Of a stretch of 64,000 nt of DNA, positions 41,728-50,560 are shown piece by piece. The notes under the pieces are model-generated. The model ran no database searches. It saw only the letters and a program-made list of their open reading frames with translations, and had not been told where the DNA came from. Origin of the DNA: Streptomyces spirodelae (GTDB lineage Bacteria; Actinomycetota; Actinomycetes; Streptomycetales; Streptomycetaceae); assembly GCF_017676385.1 (NCBI RefSeq), contig NZ_JAFFZN010000029.1, forward strand, positions 1-64,000, read 5' to 3'. A program made the translations under genes and the position numbers. How positions within the stretch are numbered: position 1 is the first letter of the stretch; each line of letters begins with the position of its first letter.

Positions 41728-43434
41728 ATGGATCAGCACAAGCTCCGGTACGGGTGGACGGGCTCCGGCCGGGACGAGAGGGCCGGAGTCGGCCCGCACG
41801 AGAGGGCGAGGGCCGGGGCCTGCCGGGGGCTTCGCCGACCGGACGGTCCGGTACGGCACCGGGTGGGACGCCGACTGGGATGCCGGGCAGTGTGGTGCGC
41901 CGCGGTGTCGGCGGTGGCTCTGCTGGTCGCCCTACTGGCCGCCGCCCTGCCTGTGGCCCGGCTGCTCGGGCAACCGACCGCCACCCTGCCCGGCACGGCC
42001 CGGGTCACGATGCCTCCCGCACCCGACGATCTCCTCACGCCCGCGGGTGCGGGAGCCATACCCGCCGACGCGGATACCGGCTCCGACCGGGCGGCCGGGC
42101 ACCGTCGGGCAGGGCACCGGCGGGACGACGGCGCGGCGGCCGGGCGGGCGTGGCCGGTCGAGGGTGCGGACGGTGCGCGACGCCCTTGGGTGTCGCGCGG
42201 CTGGGATCCGCCGCCGGAGCCATGGGCGGCGGGCCACCGCGGAGTCGATCTCGCGGCCCGCCCTGGCCGACCGGTGCGGGCGGTGGCGGACGGCCGGGTC
42301 TCGTTCGCGGGAAAGGTGGCCGGGCGGGGAGTGGTGTCCATCGAGCTCAGGGGCACCGGGCGACCACCGCTGCGGACGACGTATCAGCCGGTGCGGCCGT
42401 CGGTGCGCAAGGGGGATCGGGTGCGGGCCGGTGAGCAGGTGGGGACTGTGCAGCGCGGCGGCCACTGTCCGCACACCTGTCTGCACTGGGGGCTGCTGCG
42501 CGGGGACCGCTACCTCGACCCGCTCTCCCTCTTGCCGGGCTCGCTCCTCGGCGGCCCTTCGCGGCTGCTGCCGGTCCATGGAGTGCCGGTGCCCGGTTCC
42601 GGCGGCGGGGGACCGGAGAGCGAGGCCGGCCGGCAGCTCGCCCCGGGTTCATGGGCCGCGGCCCCGGGCAGGGTTCAGGACCCGACGGGCTGGGTGGCGG
42701 CGCTGGCACTCGCGTTGGGTGCCGCCTGGGCGCACCGGCGGCTGTGCGGCACGGCGCCGGGCGCCGAGACCGGCACCGGTACCGCCCGCCGCACAGAGCG
42801 GTCGGCAGGAGGCCGCGCAGCGGGCCGCTTCCCCGGGTTCCTCGTCAGCCCCGCACGCCGTTCAGGGCCATGGAGACAGCGGCTTCGGCGATCTCTTCCG
42901 GATCTTCGGCGGCCCCGAGCTCGGTACGGCGCACCCCGGCGTCCACCACGCCCTGCAGCAGCATGGCGGCGAGTCGGGGCTGGGCATGGCCGAGCTCGCC
43001 GAGGGCCTCGACCACCATGGAGATCAGCCCGCCGTGCGCCGCGCGGATGCGCTCGCGGGCCCCCGCGTCCAGCTCGCCGGCGGAGATCGCGACGACGGCG
43101 CGGTGCCTGCGGTCGCCCACGAGGGCGAGCTGCGTGCGGACGTATGCCTCGACCTGGCCCTCCGGGGTCACGGCGGCCCGCATGGCCGACTCGACCTCGG
43201 CGGCCCACACCGGGAAGTCGACGGCGCACAGCTCTTCGACCACCGCGGCACGGGAGCGGAAGTACTCATAGACGGAGGAGCGCGCGAGGCCGGTCCGCTG
43301 GGCGAGGGCGGGGAAGGTCAGGGCTTCCGTACCGCCCTCGGACAGCAGAGACCTGGCGGCGTCCAGCAAGGCCGCGCGCTGCATGGTCCGGTGCTCGGCC
43401 ACGGAGGCCGCTCGAATCCTGGGCACGCCCCTAG
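41728..43434 (+). CDS. M23-family (LytM-type) peptidase; 3' end uncertain
   Basis: A membrane-anchored cell-wall peptidase. One hydrophobic segment (AVSAVALLVALLAAALPVARLL) lies near residues 56-77. The M23 zinc-site motifs follow: HRGVDLAARPG near residue 170 and the C-terminal CLHWGLLRGDRYLDPLSLL near residue 255. A second hydrophobic stretch (GWVAALALALGAAWA) follows near residue 325. No stop occurs in this frame until TAG at 43434, so the reading frame runs antisense through the whole tetR gene. The real protein may end near 42840 if there is a frameshift. ATG 41728 lacks a clear ribosome-binding site. Confidence 0.72.
   Translation: MDQHKLRYGWTGSGRDERAGVGPHERARAGACRGLRRPDGPVRHRVGRRLGCRAVWCAAVSAVALLVALLAAALPVARLLGQPTATLPGTARVTMPPAPDDLLTPAGAGAIPADADTGSDRAAGHRRAGHRRDDGAAAGRAWPVEGADGARRPWVSRGWDPPPEPWAAGHRGVDLAARPGRPVRAVADGRVSFAGKVAGRGVVSIELRGTGRPPLRTTYQPVRPSVRKGDRVRAGEQVGTVQRGGHCPHTCLHWGLLRGDRYLDPLSLLPGSLLGGPSRLLPVHGVPVPGSGGGGPESEAGRQLAPGSWAAAPGRVQDPTGWVAALALALGAAWAHRRLCGTAPGAETGTGTARRTERSAGGRAAGRFPGFLVSPARRSGPWRQRLRRSLPDLRRPRARYGAPRRPPRPAAAWRRVGAGHGRARRGPRPPWRSARRAPRGCARGPPRPARRRRSRRRRGACGRPRGRAACGRMPRPGPPGSRRPAWPTRPRRPTPGSRRRTALRPPRHGSGSTHRRRSARGRSAGRGRGRSGLPYRPRTAETWRRPARPRAAWSGARPRRPLESWARP
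42845..43426 (-). CDS. TetR-family transcriptional regulator
   Basis: A 193-aa regulator. Helix-turn-helix: ALLDAARSLLSEGG, then LTFPALAQRTGLARSSVYEYFRSRAAVVEEL, residues about 18-62. The remainder is a helical ligand-binding domain. A GTG start has AGGGGC just upstream. A TetR gene in this position between whiG and the M23 gene is, as I recall, conserved in Streptomyces. The regulated genes are unknown, with the convergent peptidase gene a candidate. Confidence 0.87.
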   Translation of the reverse strand: MPRIRAASVAEHRTMQRAALLDAARSLLSEGGTEALTFPALAQRTGLARSSVYEYFRSRAAVVEELCAVDFPVWAAEVESAMRAAVTPEGQVEAYVRTQLALVGDRRHRAVVAISAGELDAGARERIRAAHGGLISMVVEALGELGHAQPRLAAMLLQGVVDAGVRRTELGAAEDPEEIAEAAVSMALNGVRG

Positions 43435-43485
43435 CTTACGAAGAGGAGGTCGAGAGTTGCACGGGTGCCGGGCGAGCGGGCCCGG

Positions 43486-44340
43486 TCAGCGGCCGGCGTC
43501 GGCCAGTTTGGCCCGGAGCTGCAGAACCGATTTGGTGTGGATTTGGCTGACCCTGCTCTCGGTGACGCCGAGCACCTGGCCGATCTCGGCGAGGGTGAGT
43601 CCTTCGTAGTAGTAGAGGGTCACGACGGTCTTCTCGCGTTCGGGGAGGGTGTTGATGGCACGCGCGAGCAACTGGCGCAGCTCGCGGTCCTCGGCGACCT
43701 CCACCGGGTTGTCGGCGGCGGTGTCTTCCAGGGTGTCCACCAGGCTGAGCCGGTCACCGCCGTCGCCGCCGACGTGCAGCAGCTCCTCCAGGGCCACGAC
43801 GTTGGCCAGCGACAACTGGCTGAAGACGCCGTGCAGTTCCTCCATCTCGATGCCCATCTCCTCGGCCACCTCCGCTTCGGAGGGGCTGCGGCGGAGCCGG
43901 GCTTCGAGAGTGGCGTAGGCACGCTCTACGGCGCGAGCCTTCTGTCGCACCGAGCGGGGGATCCAGTCGAGGGCCCGCAGTTCGTCGATCATGGCCCCCC
44001 GGATGCGGGTGATGGCGTAGGTCTCGAACTTGATGGAGCGGGAGGGGTCGAACTTCTCGATGGCGTCGATGAGTCCGAAGACTCCGGAGGAGACGAAATC
44101 GGCCTGTTCGACATTGGGCGGCAGGCCGACACTCACCCTGCCCGCGACGTACTTGACCAGCGGCGAGTAGTGCAGGATGAGCTGTTCGCGCAGCCGGCTG
44201 TCCGCCGTGGCCTTGTAGGACCGCCAGAGTTCATCCAGCGAGCTGGGCGCAGTCCTGGGCGTGTCGTCGTCGACCACGGTGCGTTCGGCTGCGGCGGCCG
44301 CTGCGGCTGTGCGGTCGGGCCCGGAGATGTGCTGAGGCAT
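43486..44340 (-). CDS. whiG: RNA polymerase sigma factor WhiG (sporulation, FliA-like)
   Basis: A 284-aa sigma factor that starts sporulation in aerial hyphae. Region 2 is recognisable (SSLDELWRSYKAT, then HYSPLVKYVAGRVS, FVSSGVFGLIDAIEKFDP, KFETYAITRIRGAMIDELRALDW), as are region 3 (RSPSEAEVAEEMGIEMEEL) and region 4 (LPEREKTVVTLYYYEGLTLAEIG). It is close to motility sigma factors such as FliA/SigD, as known for WhiG. Position next to rpsB and dprA supports the name. The upstream region contains a palindrome listed separately. Confidence 0.96.
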   Translation of the reverse strand: MPQHISGPDRTAAAAAAAERTVVDDDTPRTAPSSLDELWRSYKATADSRLREQLILHYSPLVKYVAGRVSVGLPPNVEQADFVSSGVFGLIDAIEKFDPSRSIKFETYAITRIRGAMIDELRALDWIPRSVRQKARAVERAYATLEARLRRSPSEAEVAEEMGIEMEELHGVFSQLSLANVVALEELLHVGGDGGDRLSLVDTLEDTAADNPVEVAEDRELRQLLARAINTLPEREKTVVTLYYYEGLTLAEIGQVLGVTESRVSQIHTKSVLQLRAKLADAGR

Positions 44341-44637
44341 ACGTCGCCTTGAGCCGTTCTGCTGGGTAGTGGTGGTCTGTTGGTGTGCGGTTGGTGCGTC
44401 TCGTAGCGAGATGATGTGAGCGTAGCGTGACCACGGCGTCGCAGTCTGCGACGTATCGTTCTTTCTGTCTGCGCTGGCGTGCTCCTTTCCGCGGTGGCTC
44501 GGCAGTGCCGGAAGCGGACGCGGTGCGGATGACCGGGCACGGGGCCAGGGTGCGGTGCTCTGCGGGGACCGTGCCGCCCCGGCGAGCGCGCACAGCTCAG
44601 CCTTTCACCCGATAGCCCCAGGTCAAGGACCGCCTCA
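44341..44637. other. Intergenic region between dprA and whiG (whiG promoter region)
   Basis: 297 bp, both flanking genes on the minus strand. It must carry the whiG promoter. I could not identify a firm -10/-35 pair. It contains the 7-bp palindrome at 44437-44453. No small gene was found. Confidence 0.45.
44437..44453. promoter_or_regulatory. Palindrome upstream of whiG
   Basis: Perfect arms CGTCGCA and TGCGACG separated by GTC, about 100 bp before the whiG start. It has the size and symmetry of an operator for a dimeric regulator. The protein is unknown. Confidence 0.4.
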
Positions 44638-45975
44638 TCACTCGATGGAGTGCCCCTTGCTGCGCGGGGCCAACTGCCAGCGGTCCCCGTCGCGTTCGAC
44701 GAAGCCGAGTGCCCGCAGCTCATGAAGCCGCGCGAGGACCTCACCCGGTGGCACGCCCGCGGAGCACGCGATGCGGGCGGGGTCGTACGCCCCGCGCCCG
44801 GGGAGCGCTTCGAGGACCCGCGCCGCGTCGGGGCTCAAGGCGTCGCGCGGCACGGCCGGTCCGCGCCGCTCAGGAGCCAGCTCACCCACCATGCCCACCT
44901 GCTCGATCACTTCGGCGGCGTCGGTGACCACGGTCGCCTCGCCGCGCAGGAGTTCGTGCACGCCTTGGGAGAGCCCGGAGGTGACAGGGCCCGGCATCCC
45001 CATCAGGTGCCGTCCCAGCCCAAGGGCGCGACGGGCTGTGACCAGGGCTCCGCTGCGCAGAGCCGCCTCCACCACGACCGTTCCCCGGGTGAGCGCGGCG
45101 ATCACCCGGTTCCGCAGCACGAACCGGCTACGAGTGGGATGATCCCCGGGCGGAAGCTCGGCGACCAGCAGACCGCGCTCCCCCAGCGCGCGGATCAGCT
45201 GCTGGTTGCCCGGCGGGTAGGCGACGTCCACGCCGCACGCCAGCACACCGAGGGTGGGCCCGCGCACGGCCAGGGCTCCCCGGTGCGCTGCGGCGTCCAC
45301 CCCGTAGGCGGCGCCGGAGACGACCGTCCAGCCCCGTTCGGCGAGCCCCGCGCCCAGCAGGGCCGCGCAGTGCGCCCCGTACTCGGTGCAGGCCCGGGAT
45401 CCGACGACAGCCACCGAGCGCAGCGCCCACACTCGCAGCGAAGCCTCGCCCCGCACCCACAGCCCGAACGGCCTTGCGTGCCCCAAGTCGTCGAGCTGCC
45501 GGGGCCATTCGGCGTCCCCGGGACAGACGAAGCGGCCTCCGCTTCCCTCGATCGCGGTCAGATCCGTGTGCGGCTGCGCATGGGCGGCCCGCAGCCGCAG
45601 ACCCGCCCAGCGCCGTTCCCCGGCGCCGGTGAGCGACGGACCGCTGCCGGTCACCGCCTCCACCACCTCGCACGCCCCGTAGGTGGCGAGCCACCGCCCG
45701 ACCAGCTCGTCGCCCGGCTCGGCGATCCGCGTCAGCGCCGCTCGCGCGAGACGCTCCGCCTCAACCGGCCCAGGCACCGCACCGGCACGGTCCCGCTCCG
45801 GGGCGGCCGGGCCCACCGGGTCAACCGAGCCGCCGTGGTGGTCTCGGTCGGCTCGGTGAGCCCCGTCGGCTTGCTCCACCCCGTCGGCCCGGCCCACCCG
45901 TTCCGTCCGGTCCATCGAGTCCACCCCGTCCGCTTTCGCCCGGCCGGTCCCCGGCCACGGGTTCCGGCCCGTCAT
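44638..45975 (-). CDS. dprA: DNA-processing protein DprA
   Basis: A 445-aa single-strand DNA-binding protein that loads RecA in transformable bacteria. The Rossmann-like DprA core is clear: SVAVVGSRACTEYG, VVSGAAYGVDAAAHRGAL, VLACGVDVAYPPGN, SRFVLRNRVIAALTRGTVVVEA, and a C-terminal winged-helix-like segment. The first 65 residues are Asp/Gly/Arg/Ala-rich and poorly conserved. The ATG overlaps the yifB stop (ATGA). It belongs to the yraN-yifB-dprA operon. Streptomyces are not known for natural competence, so its role there is unsettled. Confidence 0.93.
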   Translation of the reverse strand: MTGRNPWPGTGRAKADGVDSMDRTERVGRADGVEQADGAHRADRDHHGGSVDPVGPAAPERDRAGAVPGPVEAERLARAALTRIAEPGDELVGRWLATYGACEVVEAVTGSGPSLTGAGERRWAGLRLRAAHAQPHTDLTAIEGSGGRFVCPGDAEWPRQLDDLGHARPFGLWVRGEASLRVWALRSVAVVGSRACTEYGAHCAALLGAGLAERGWTVVSGAAYGVDAAAHRGALAVRGPTLGVLACGVDVAYPPGNQQLIRALGERGLLVAELPPGDHPTRSRFVLRNRVIAALTRGTVVVEAALRSGALVTARRALGLGRHLMGMPGPVTSGLSQGVHELLRGEATVVTDAAEVIEQVGMVGELAPERRGPAVPRDALSPDAARVLEALPGRGAYDPARIACSAGVPPGEVLARLHELRALGFVERDGDRWQLAPRSKGHSIE

Positions 45976-47591
45976 GCGGGGATGTCCGGGACGAGGGCAG
46001 CGCTCCGGCGGATGCCGGTCCTCAGCTCCAGGGCGACGTCGACGTCGTCCCGGGTGGGCCGGGGGTGGCCTGCCAGATCGGCGACCGTCCAGGCGACCCG
46101 CAGCACCCGGTCGAGGCCGCGGGCGGTCAGCAGGCCCCGCTCCAGTTCGTCCTCGGCCTCGGTGAGGGCCTTGGGACAGGCGGGGTGACGGGTGCGCAGT
46201 TCGTGCCCGGGCACCTCGCTGTTGGTCTTCCACGGAGTGCCCGCGTACCGCGCCGCCGCGCGCTCCCTGGCCTCCAGCACCCGCGCCGCCACCACGGCTG
46301 TGGACTCGGCCCGGCCGTCCACTGCGGCCAGTTCGCAGCGGGCGAGCGGTTCCACATTGACGCGGAGGTCGACACGGTCCAGCAGGGGCCCGGACAGCCG
46401 CGCCCGGTAGCGGCGCACCGAGGCGGGCCGGCACTCGCACCCGCCGACAGTGCTGCCGTGCCGTCCGCAAGGACAGGGGTTGGCCGCAAGCGCGAGCAGG
46501 AACCGGGCCGGCATCCGCATCATCCCCGCAGCCCGTGCCACGACGACATACCCGGACTCCAGCGGCTGTCGCATGGCATCCAGCACCTGGGCTCCGCATT
46601 CGGCGGCCTCGTCCAGAAAGAGCACCCCGTTGTGCGCCAGAGAGACGGCACCGGGGCGCGGCTGCCCGGAGCCGCCGCCGACCAGCGCCGCCATGGTGGC
46701 CGAGTGGTGGGGCGCGCAGTAGGGCGGCCGGGCGACCAGTGGCTGGCCGGGGGGCAGGGCGCCCGCGACCGAGTGCACCGCCGTGACCTCCAGCGACTCC
46801 TTCCGGCTGAGCGGGGGCAGGAGCCCAGGCAGTCGTTCGGCGAGCATGGTTTTCCCGGCCCCGGGAGGGCCCTTGAAATAGATGTGGTGGCGTCCGGCCG
46901 CAGCGATCTCCAGGGCTCGGCGCGCATGGCTCTGTCCTGCGACGTCGGCAAGGTCCACGGGGCGCTCCTCGCCCAGCAGGCCGGTGAGGCCCGGTGCCGC
47001 CATGGGCAGACCGGCCAGACCGGCGTGAGCGCCCTCCGGGAGTCCCTCGGCGGCCGGGTCGGGCTCCTCGGGCACCGGCTCGTCGGTCAGCACCGCGATG
47101 AGCTGGCGCAGGCTACGTACGCCGAGCACCGAGACGTCCGGGACCAGCGCCGCTTCGGCTGCCGTCTGCTCGGGCACCACCACTTGCCGGTATCCGGCGT
47201 CGGCAGCCGCCAGCACGGCGGGGAGGACGCCGCGCACCGGCAGCACCCGGCCGTCCAGCCCGAGTTCGCCGATCATCACGACACCGGCGATCTCCCGTGG
47301 GTCGATCCGCTCGGCCGCCGCGAGCACCGCGCAGGCGACCGCGATGTCGAACCCGCTGCCTCCCTTGGGCACCGAGGCAGGGCTGAGGCCGACGGTGAGC
47401 TTCTTCTGTGGCCAGGGCACCCCGGAGTTGGCCACCGCGGCCCGCACCCGGTCACGGCTCTCCGTCAGGCTCTTGTCGGGCAGTCCGACCAGGGTGAAGG
47501 CGGCGACGCCCGGCTCCAGGTCGGCCTGCACCTCGACCGGCACCCCCTCGACCCCGACCAGTGCGACTGCGCACGTACGGGCGAATGCCAT
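45972..47591 (-). CDS. YifB-family Mg-chelatase-like AAA ATPase
   Basis: A 539-aa protein of the ComM/YifB family. The N-terminal domain (ARTCAVALVGVEGVPVEVQADL, SPASVPKGGSGFDIAVA) resembles a Lon-protease fold. The AAA module has Walker A GPPGAGKTMLAERLPG near residue 225 and Walker B GVLFLDEAAECG. The cysteine-rich CPCGRHG segment is also typical. ComM-like members act as branch-migration helicases. The stop of yraN shares one base with its ATG (TGATG), and the dprA ATG overlaps its own stop, so all three genes are coupled. Confidence 0.92.
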   Translation of the reverse strand: MAFARTCAVALVGVEGVPVEVQADLEPGVAAFTLVGLPDKSLTESRDRVRAAVANSGVPWPQKKLTVGLSPASVPKGGSGFDIAVACAVLAAAERIDPREIAGVVMIGELGLDGRVLPVRGVLPAVLAAADAGYRQVVVPEQTAAEAALVPDVSVLGVRSLRQLIAVLTDEPVPEEPDPAAEGLPEGAHAGLAGLPMAAPGLTGLLGEERPVDLADVAGQSHARRALEIAAAGRHHIYFKGPPGAGKTMLAERLPGLLPPLSRKESLEVTAVHSVAGALPPGQPLVARPPYCAPHHSATMAALVGGGSGQPRPGAVSLAHNGVLFLDEAAECGAQVLDAMRQPLESGYVVVARAAGMMRMPARFLLALAANPCPCGRHGSTVGGCECRPASVRRYRARLSGPLLDRVDLRVNVEPLARCELAAVDGRAESTAVVAARVLEARERAAARYAGTPWKTNSEVPGHELRTRHPACPKALTEAEDELERGLLTARGLDRVLRVAWTVADLAGHPRPTRDDVDVALELRTGIRRSAALVPDIPA

Positions 47592-48166
47592 CAGCCGACC
47601 CCTCGCACGTGCTGCACCACGGGGGCGCCCCGGTCCGGCAGGACGACCCCGACGAGATCGATCCGCACCCCGCCGGTGGGAGGGCGGCCGTACCGGGCGA
47701 CCCAGCACTCGCTGAGCCAGCGTGCCGCCAGCCGCCGCAGCCTGGCCGTCTTCATCGGTGGCAGGCTCTCCATGGGGTGCTGAAAGGGAGAGGCACGGCG
47801 GGACTTGACCTCGCAGATCACGACCGCGTCCGCGTCCCGCGCGATGATGTCGATCTCGCCTTCGGCGCAGCGCCAGTTCCGCTCCAGGATCGCCATGCCG
47901 GCTTCGCGCAGTCGCCGCGCGGCCAGGTCTTCTCCGTACCGCCCCAGGGCCCCCTTGGCGCAGGACGGGGCCGAGGCCCGGCCCGGCCGCTGCGTGCCCC
48001 GCTGCCCGGCACTCCGCCGTGCGGCACCCCCTCGACCGGCACTCCGCTCTCCGGCACTCCGGCCGGGGTTCCGCTCCCCTGCACTCGCCCGGCCGACCTT
48101 CCGCTGCCCGGCAAGGCCCCGGCTCGCGCCCGGGCGGCCGCTCTTCCGCGTTTCGCTGGTGTTCAT
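47591..48166 (-). CDS. YraN family protein (UPF0102) with basic N-terminal extension
   Basis: A 191-aa protein. The C-terminal 120 residues are the conserved UPF0102 nuclease-like domain: GRYGEDLAARRL, GMAILERNWRCAEGEIDIIA, ADAVVICEVKSR. The first 70 residues are Arg/Gly/Ser/Ala-rich and low in complexity. The long start is supported by GGAGGTGG about 10 bases upstream of ATG 48166. Family members are about 115-130 aa, so the extension is unusual. First gene of yraN-yifB-dprA. Confidence 0.87.
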   Translation of the reverse strand: MNTSETRKSGRPGASRGLAGQRKVGRASAGERNPGRSAGERSAGRGGAARRSAGQRGTQRPGRASAPSCAKGALGRYGEDLAARRLREAGMAILERNWRCAEGEIDIIARDADAVVICEVKSRRASPFQHPMESLPPMKTARLRRLAARWLSECWVARYGRPPTGGVRIDLVGVVLPDRGAPVVQHVRGVG

Positions 48167-48265
48167 ACGGCACCACCTCCGACGCCGACTGTGGCGGCAT
48201 CGGAGGCGGCTCAGGGATCTTGCTCTTCTTCTGTGGAGAACCCGGCGGTTGCGGACAACTCCGTC

Positions 48266-48289
48266 ACCCGCCCGAGTGAGCGGGCGGGT
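48266..48289 (-). terminator. Terminator after the DUF2469 gene
   Basis: A perfect 9-bp stem, ACCCGCCCG with CGGGCGGGT, and a 6-base loop. Its edge touches the DUF2469 stop codon. There is no T-tract. Confidence 0.6.
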
Positions 48290-48612
48290 CAGCCCTTGAA
48301 ACCCGAGTCCTCCGGCAGGTCCAGCTCGCTCTTGTTGAGCTCCTCGATGTTCACATCTTTGAACGTGAGCACCCGTACCTGTTTGACGAACCGGGCCGGT
48401 CTGTACATGTCCCAGACCCAGGCATCCGCCATCGACACCTCGAAGAAGACCTCGCCCTGAACCGAGTGGACCTGCATCTCGTAGTCGTTGGTCAGATAGA
48501 AACGCCGGTCGGTCTCGATCACGTATTTGAACAGTCCGACGACGTCTCTGTACTCCCTGTAGAGCTTCAGCTCCATCTCGGTCTCGTACTTTTCGAGGTC
48601 CTCGGCGCTCAT
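48289..48612 (-). CDS. DUF2469 family protein
   Basis: A 107-aa conserved actinobacterial protein of unknown function: EDLEKYETEMELKLYREYRDVV, then FYLTNDYEMQVHSVQGEVFFEV, DMYRPARFVKQVRVLTFKDVN. ATG 48612 is chosen because AAGGGG lies 8 bases upstream and homology begins there. It lies between the signal peptidase cluster and the yraN operon, the usual neighbourhood in this group. A hairpin directly follows the stop. Confidence 0.9.
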   Translation of the reverse strand: MSAEDLEKYETEMELKLYREYRDVVGLFKYVIETDRRFYLTNDYEMQVHSVQGEVFFEVSMADAWVWDMYRPARFVKQVRVLTFKDVNIEELNKSELDLPEDSGFKG

Positions 48613-48651
48613 GGCATGTTCCCCTTCAGCCGTGCGTCCCCCCATTGTGCG

Positions 48652-49386
48652 TCACCCTGGGCGACGTCGGGCCGAAGTCGCGCGCCGCCGCGCGAGCGGT
48701 CCGTACGCGGCGCCGCCCAGCACCAGCGCGGCCCCCGCGATCACGGCGGTCAGCGCCAGCGGGAGCGGTCCGCGATCCGAGGTCCCGCCGGGCATGTCGG
48801 CGAACCCGCTGGCCTCCGGCAGCATTCCGAAGGCACCGACGGGCCAGGCTATTGCGTCGACGCGGGCCTCGACCGCGGAGCGCGGCACGGCACCGTGGTC
48901 GGCGTCCTCCAGATGCACCCGGGAGTCGAGAGATGCCTCCCGGTTGTCCCCCAGCAGGAAGAGCTTGCCCTTGGGCACACGGGTGGGTTCGAACGGACGC
49001 TGCGAGTCGCTGCCGTGGGTGCGCAGATAGGGCTCGTCGACCGGCTTGCCGTTGACGGTCAGCCGTCCCTTCCGGTCGCAGCACGCCACCTTGTCGCCGC
49101 CGACCCCTACCACGCGCTTGACCATGGGCACCGCGCCCCAGACCGAGTCCCGGAAGACGACGACATCGCCGCGCCGCACCTCGTCGCCGTCCGCCCGCTC
49201 GGCCAGCACCCGGGCGCCGGAGCGGACGGTGGGGTCCATGGAGTCGGTGGGCACCGTATAGGGCTTGTAGAAGACGGCGGCCCAGATGAAGCCGCCCAGG
49301 AAGAGCACAGACCCGAGGGCCACGGCCATCCCGGACAGTCGGCCCAGGCGGCTGCGGCCCTCTTCGGTTCGTTCCGTCCTGCTCAC
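48652..49386 (-). CDS. sipZ: Type I signal peptidase (fourth of the cluster)
   Basis: A 244-aa membrane signal peptidase. An N-terminal span (MAVALGSVLFLGGFIWAAVFY) precedes the catalytic Ser in YTVPTDSMDPTV. The catalytic Lys is in PMVKRVVGVGGDKV. A second span near the C-terminus (LPLALTAVIAGAALVLGGAAY) is typical of Streptomyces Sip proteins. A GTG start has GGAGGAG about 7 bases upstream. It is separated from sipY by 108 bp and probably has its own promoter, as reported for S. lividans sipZ. Confidence 0.9.
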   Translation of the reverse strand: MSRTERTEEGRSRLGRLSGMAVALGSVLFLGGFIWAAVFYKPYTVPTDSMDPTVRSGARVLAERADGDEVRRGDVVVFRDSVWGAVPMVKRVVGVGGDKVACCDRKGRLTVNGKPVDEPYLRTHGSDSQRPFEPTRVPKGKLFLLGDNREASLDSRVHLEDADHGAVPRSAVEARVDAIAWPVGAFGMLPEASGFADMPGGTSDRGPLPLALTAVIAGAALVLGGAAYGPLARRRATSARRRPG

Positions 49387-49494
49387 TTCCGTACTCCTCC
49401 GCCCCCCGGGACCCCGCCGCTCCGGAACGTCCCGAAGCCTCGTCAGTCTGCCTCGGCGCAGACCGCTGACCCTACCGGGGAGTACAGGAGACCG

Positions 49495-50556
49495 TCAGCC
49501 CTCGGCCGACGAGGAAGACGAGGAATGCGCGGGGGAAGCCGTCCCGGCCGGGGAAGCGGCCCCCTTCGTACCCGCCGCAGGTGCCGCCAGGTGCAGCCGT
49601 CGACGGCGCCGCCACAGCACCAGCGGGACGGCGCCCGCGAGCCCGAGCGCGCCGGGCGCGGCGCTCAGCGCGCGGGACTGGACACCCTGCTGGTCGAAGG
49701 TCTCGGGCACCGGCAGCGTGCCCCAGCGGTTGATCGGCCACGCCTTGACGATGGCCCGGCCGACGACCTGCTTCTCCGGGACGAAGCCGTCCCCTGGCTG
49801 GTTCTGGTGGTAGCGGGAGTCGAGGGAGTCCTGGCGGTGGTCACCCATCACCCACAGCTTGCCCTTGGGCACCTTCACCGGGCCGAACGGCTTGTCGTCG
49901 CAGGAGGAGTTGCCGGGGAAGACGTACGAGGACTCGTCCAGCGCGGTGCCGTTGACGCGCACCGTGCCGCCCTTCTTGCACTCGACGGTGTCCCCGCCGA
50001 CCGCGATGACCCGCTTGATCAGGTCCTTCTCGTTGGCGGACGGCATCAGGCCGATGAAGCTGAGCGCTGTCTGGAGGAAGTTCTCCTCGACGTGCGCCTC
50101 GGGGAGCCAGCCGCCCGGGTCGTGGAAGACGATGACCTCGCCGCGCTCGGGCGTGGACCCGAACCAGGGGGTCAGCTTGTCGACCAGCACCCGGTCACCG
50201 CGCTGCAGCGTGTTCTGCATCGAGTCGGAGGGGATGGAGAACGCCTGGACGAGGAAGGTCTTGATGATCAGGGCCAGGATGAGCGCGATGCCGATGAGCA
50301 TCGGCAGTTCCTTCCAGAACGCGCGCTGCTTCTTCACCGGCTTCTTGCCGCCCGGATCGTTCCTGCCATCCGAATCCTGCTGGTCATCCCGGCCCTTCCT
50401 GTCGCCCACGTCCTTGTGGAGGCCAGGGCCCTCGGTCGGCGAAGCCGCTCCCGCGTCCGAGCCCGGCGCCCCGTGCTCGGGGCCGGGGCGAGAGCCCCGC
50501 GGGCCGTCCCCGTCGGCACCAGAGCTCGCTGCCGTCCCGTCAGTATCGGCGGTCAC
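49495..50556 (-). CDS. sipY: Type I signal peptidase (third of the cluster)
   Basis: About 353 aa. A Gly/Asp/Pro-rich N-terminus precedes the first span (LPMLIGIALILALIIKTFLVQAF). Catalytic Ser is in FSIPSDSMQNTL and Lys in DLIKRVIAVGGDTV. A C-terminal span and a Ser-rich tail follow. Start GTG 50556 is preferred: it begins just after the sipX stop (4 bases) with AGAGAG 5 bases upstream. A GTG at 50682 inside sipX would add 42 residues. Confidence 0.88.
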   Translation of the reverse strand: MTADTDGTAASSGADGDGPRGSRPGPEHGAPGSDAGAASPTEGPGLHKDVGDRKGRDDQQDSDGRNDPGGKKPVKKQRAFWKELPMLIGIALILALIIKTFLVQAFSIPSDSMQNTLQRGDRVLVDKLTPWFGSTPERGEVIVFHDPGGWLPEAHVEENFLQTALSFIGLMPSANEKDLIKRVIAVGGDTVECKKGGTVRVNGTALDESSYVFPGNSSCDDKPFGPVKVPKGKLWVMGDHRQDSLDSRYHQNQPGDGFVPEKQVVGRAIVKAWPINRWGTLPVPETFDQQGVQSRALSAAPGALGLAGAVPLVLWRRRRRLHLAAPAAGTKGAASPAGTASPAHSSSSSSAEG

Positions 50557-50560
50557 ACTG

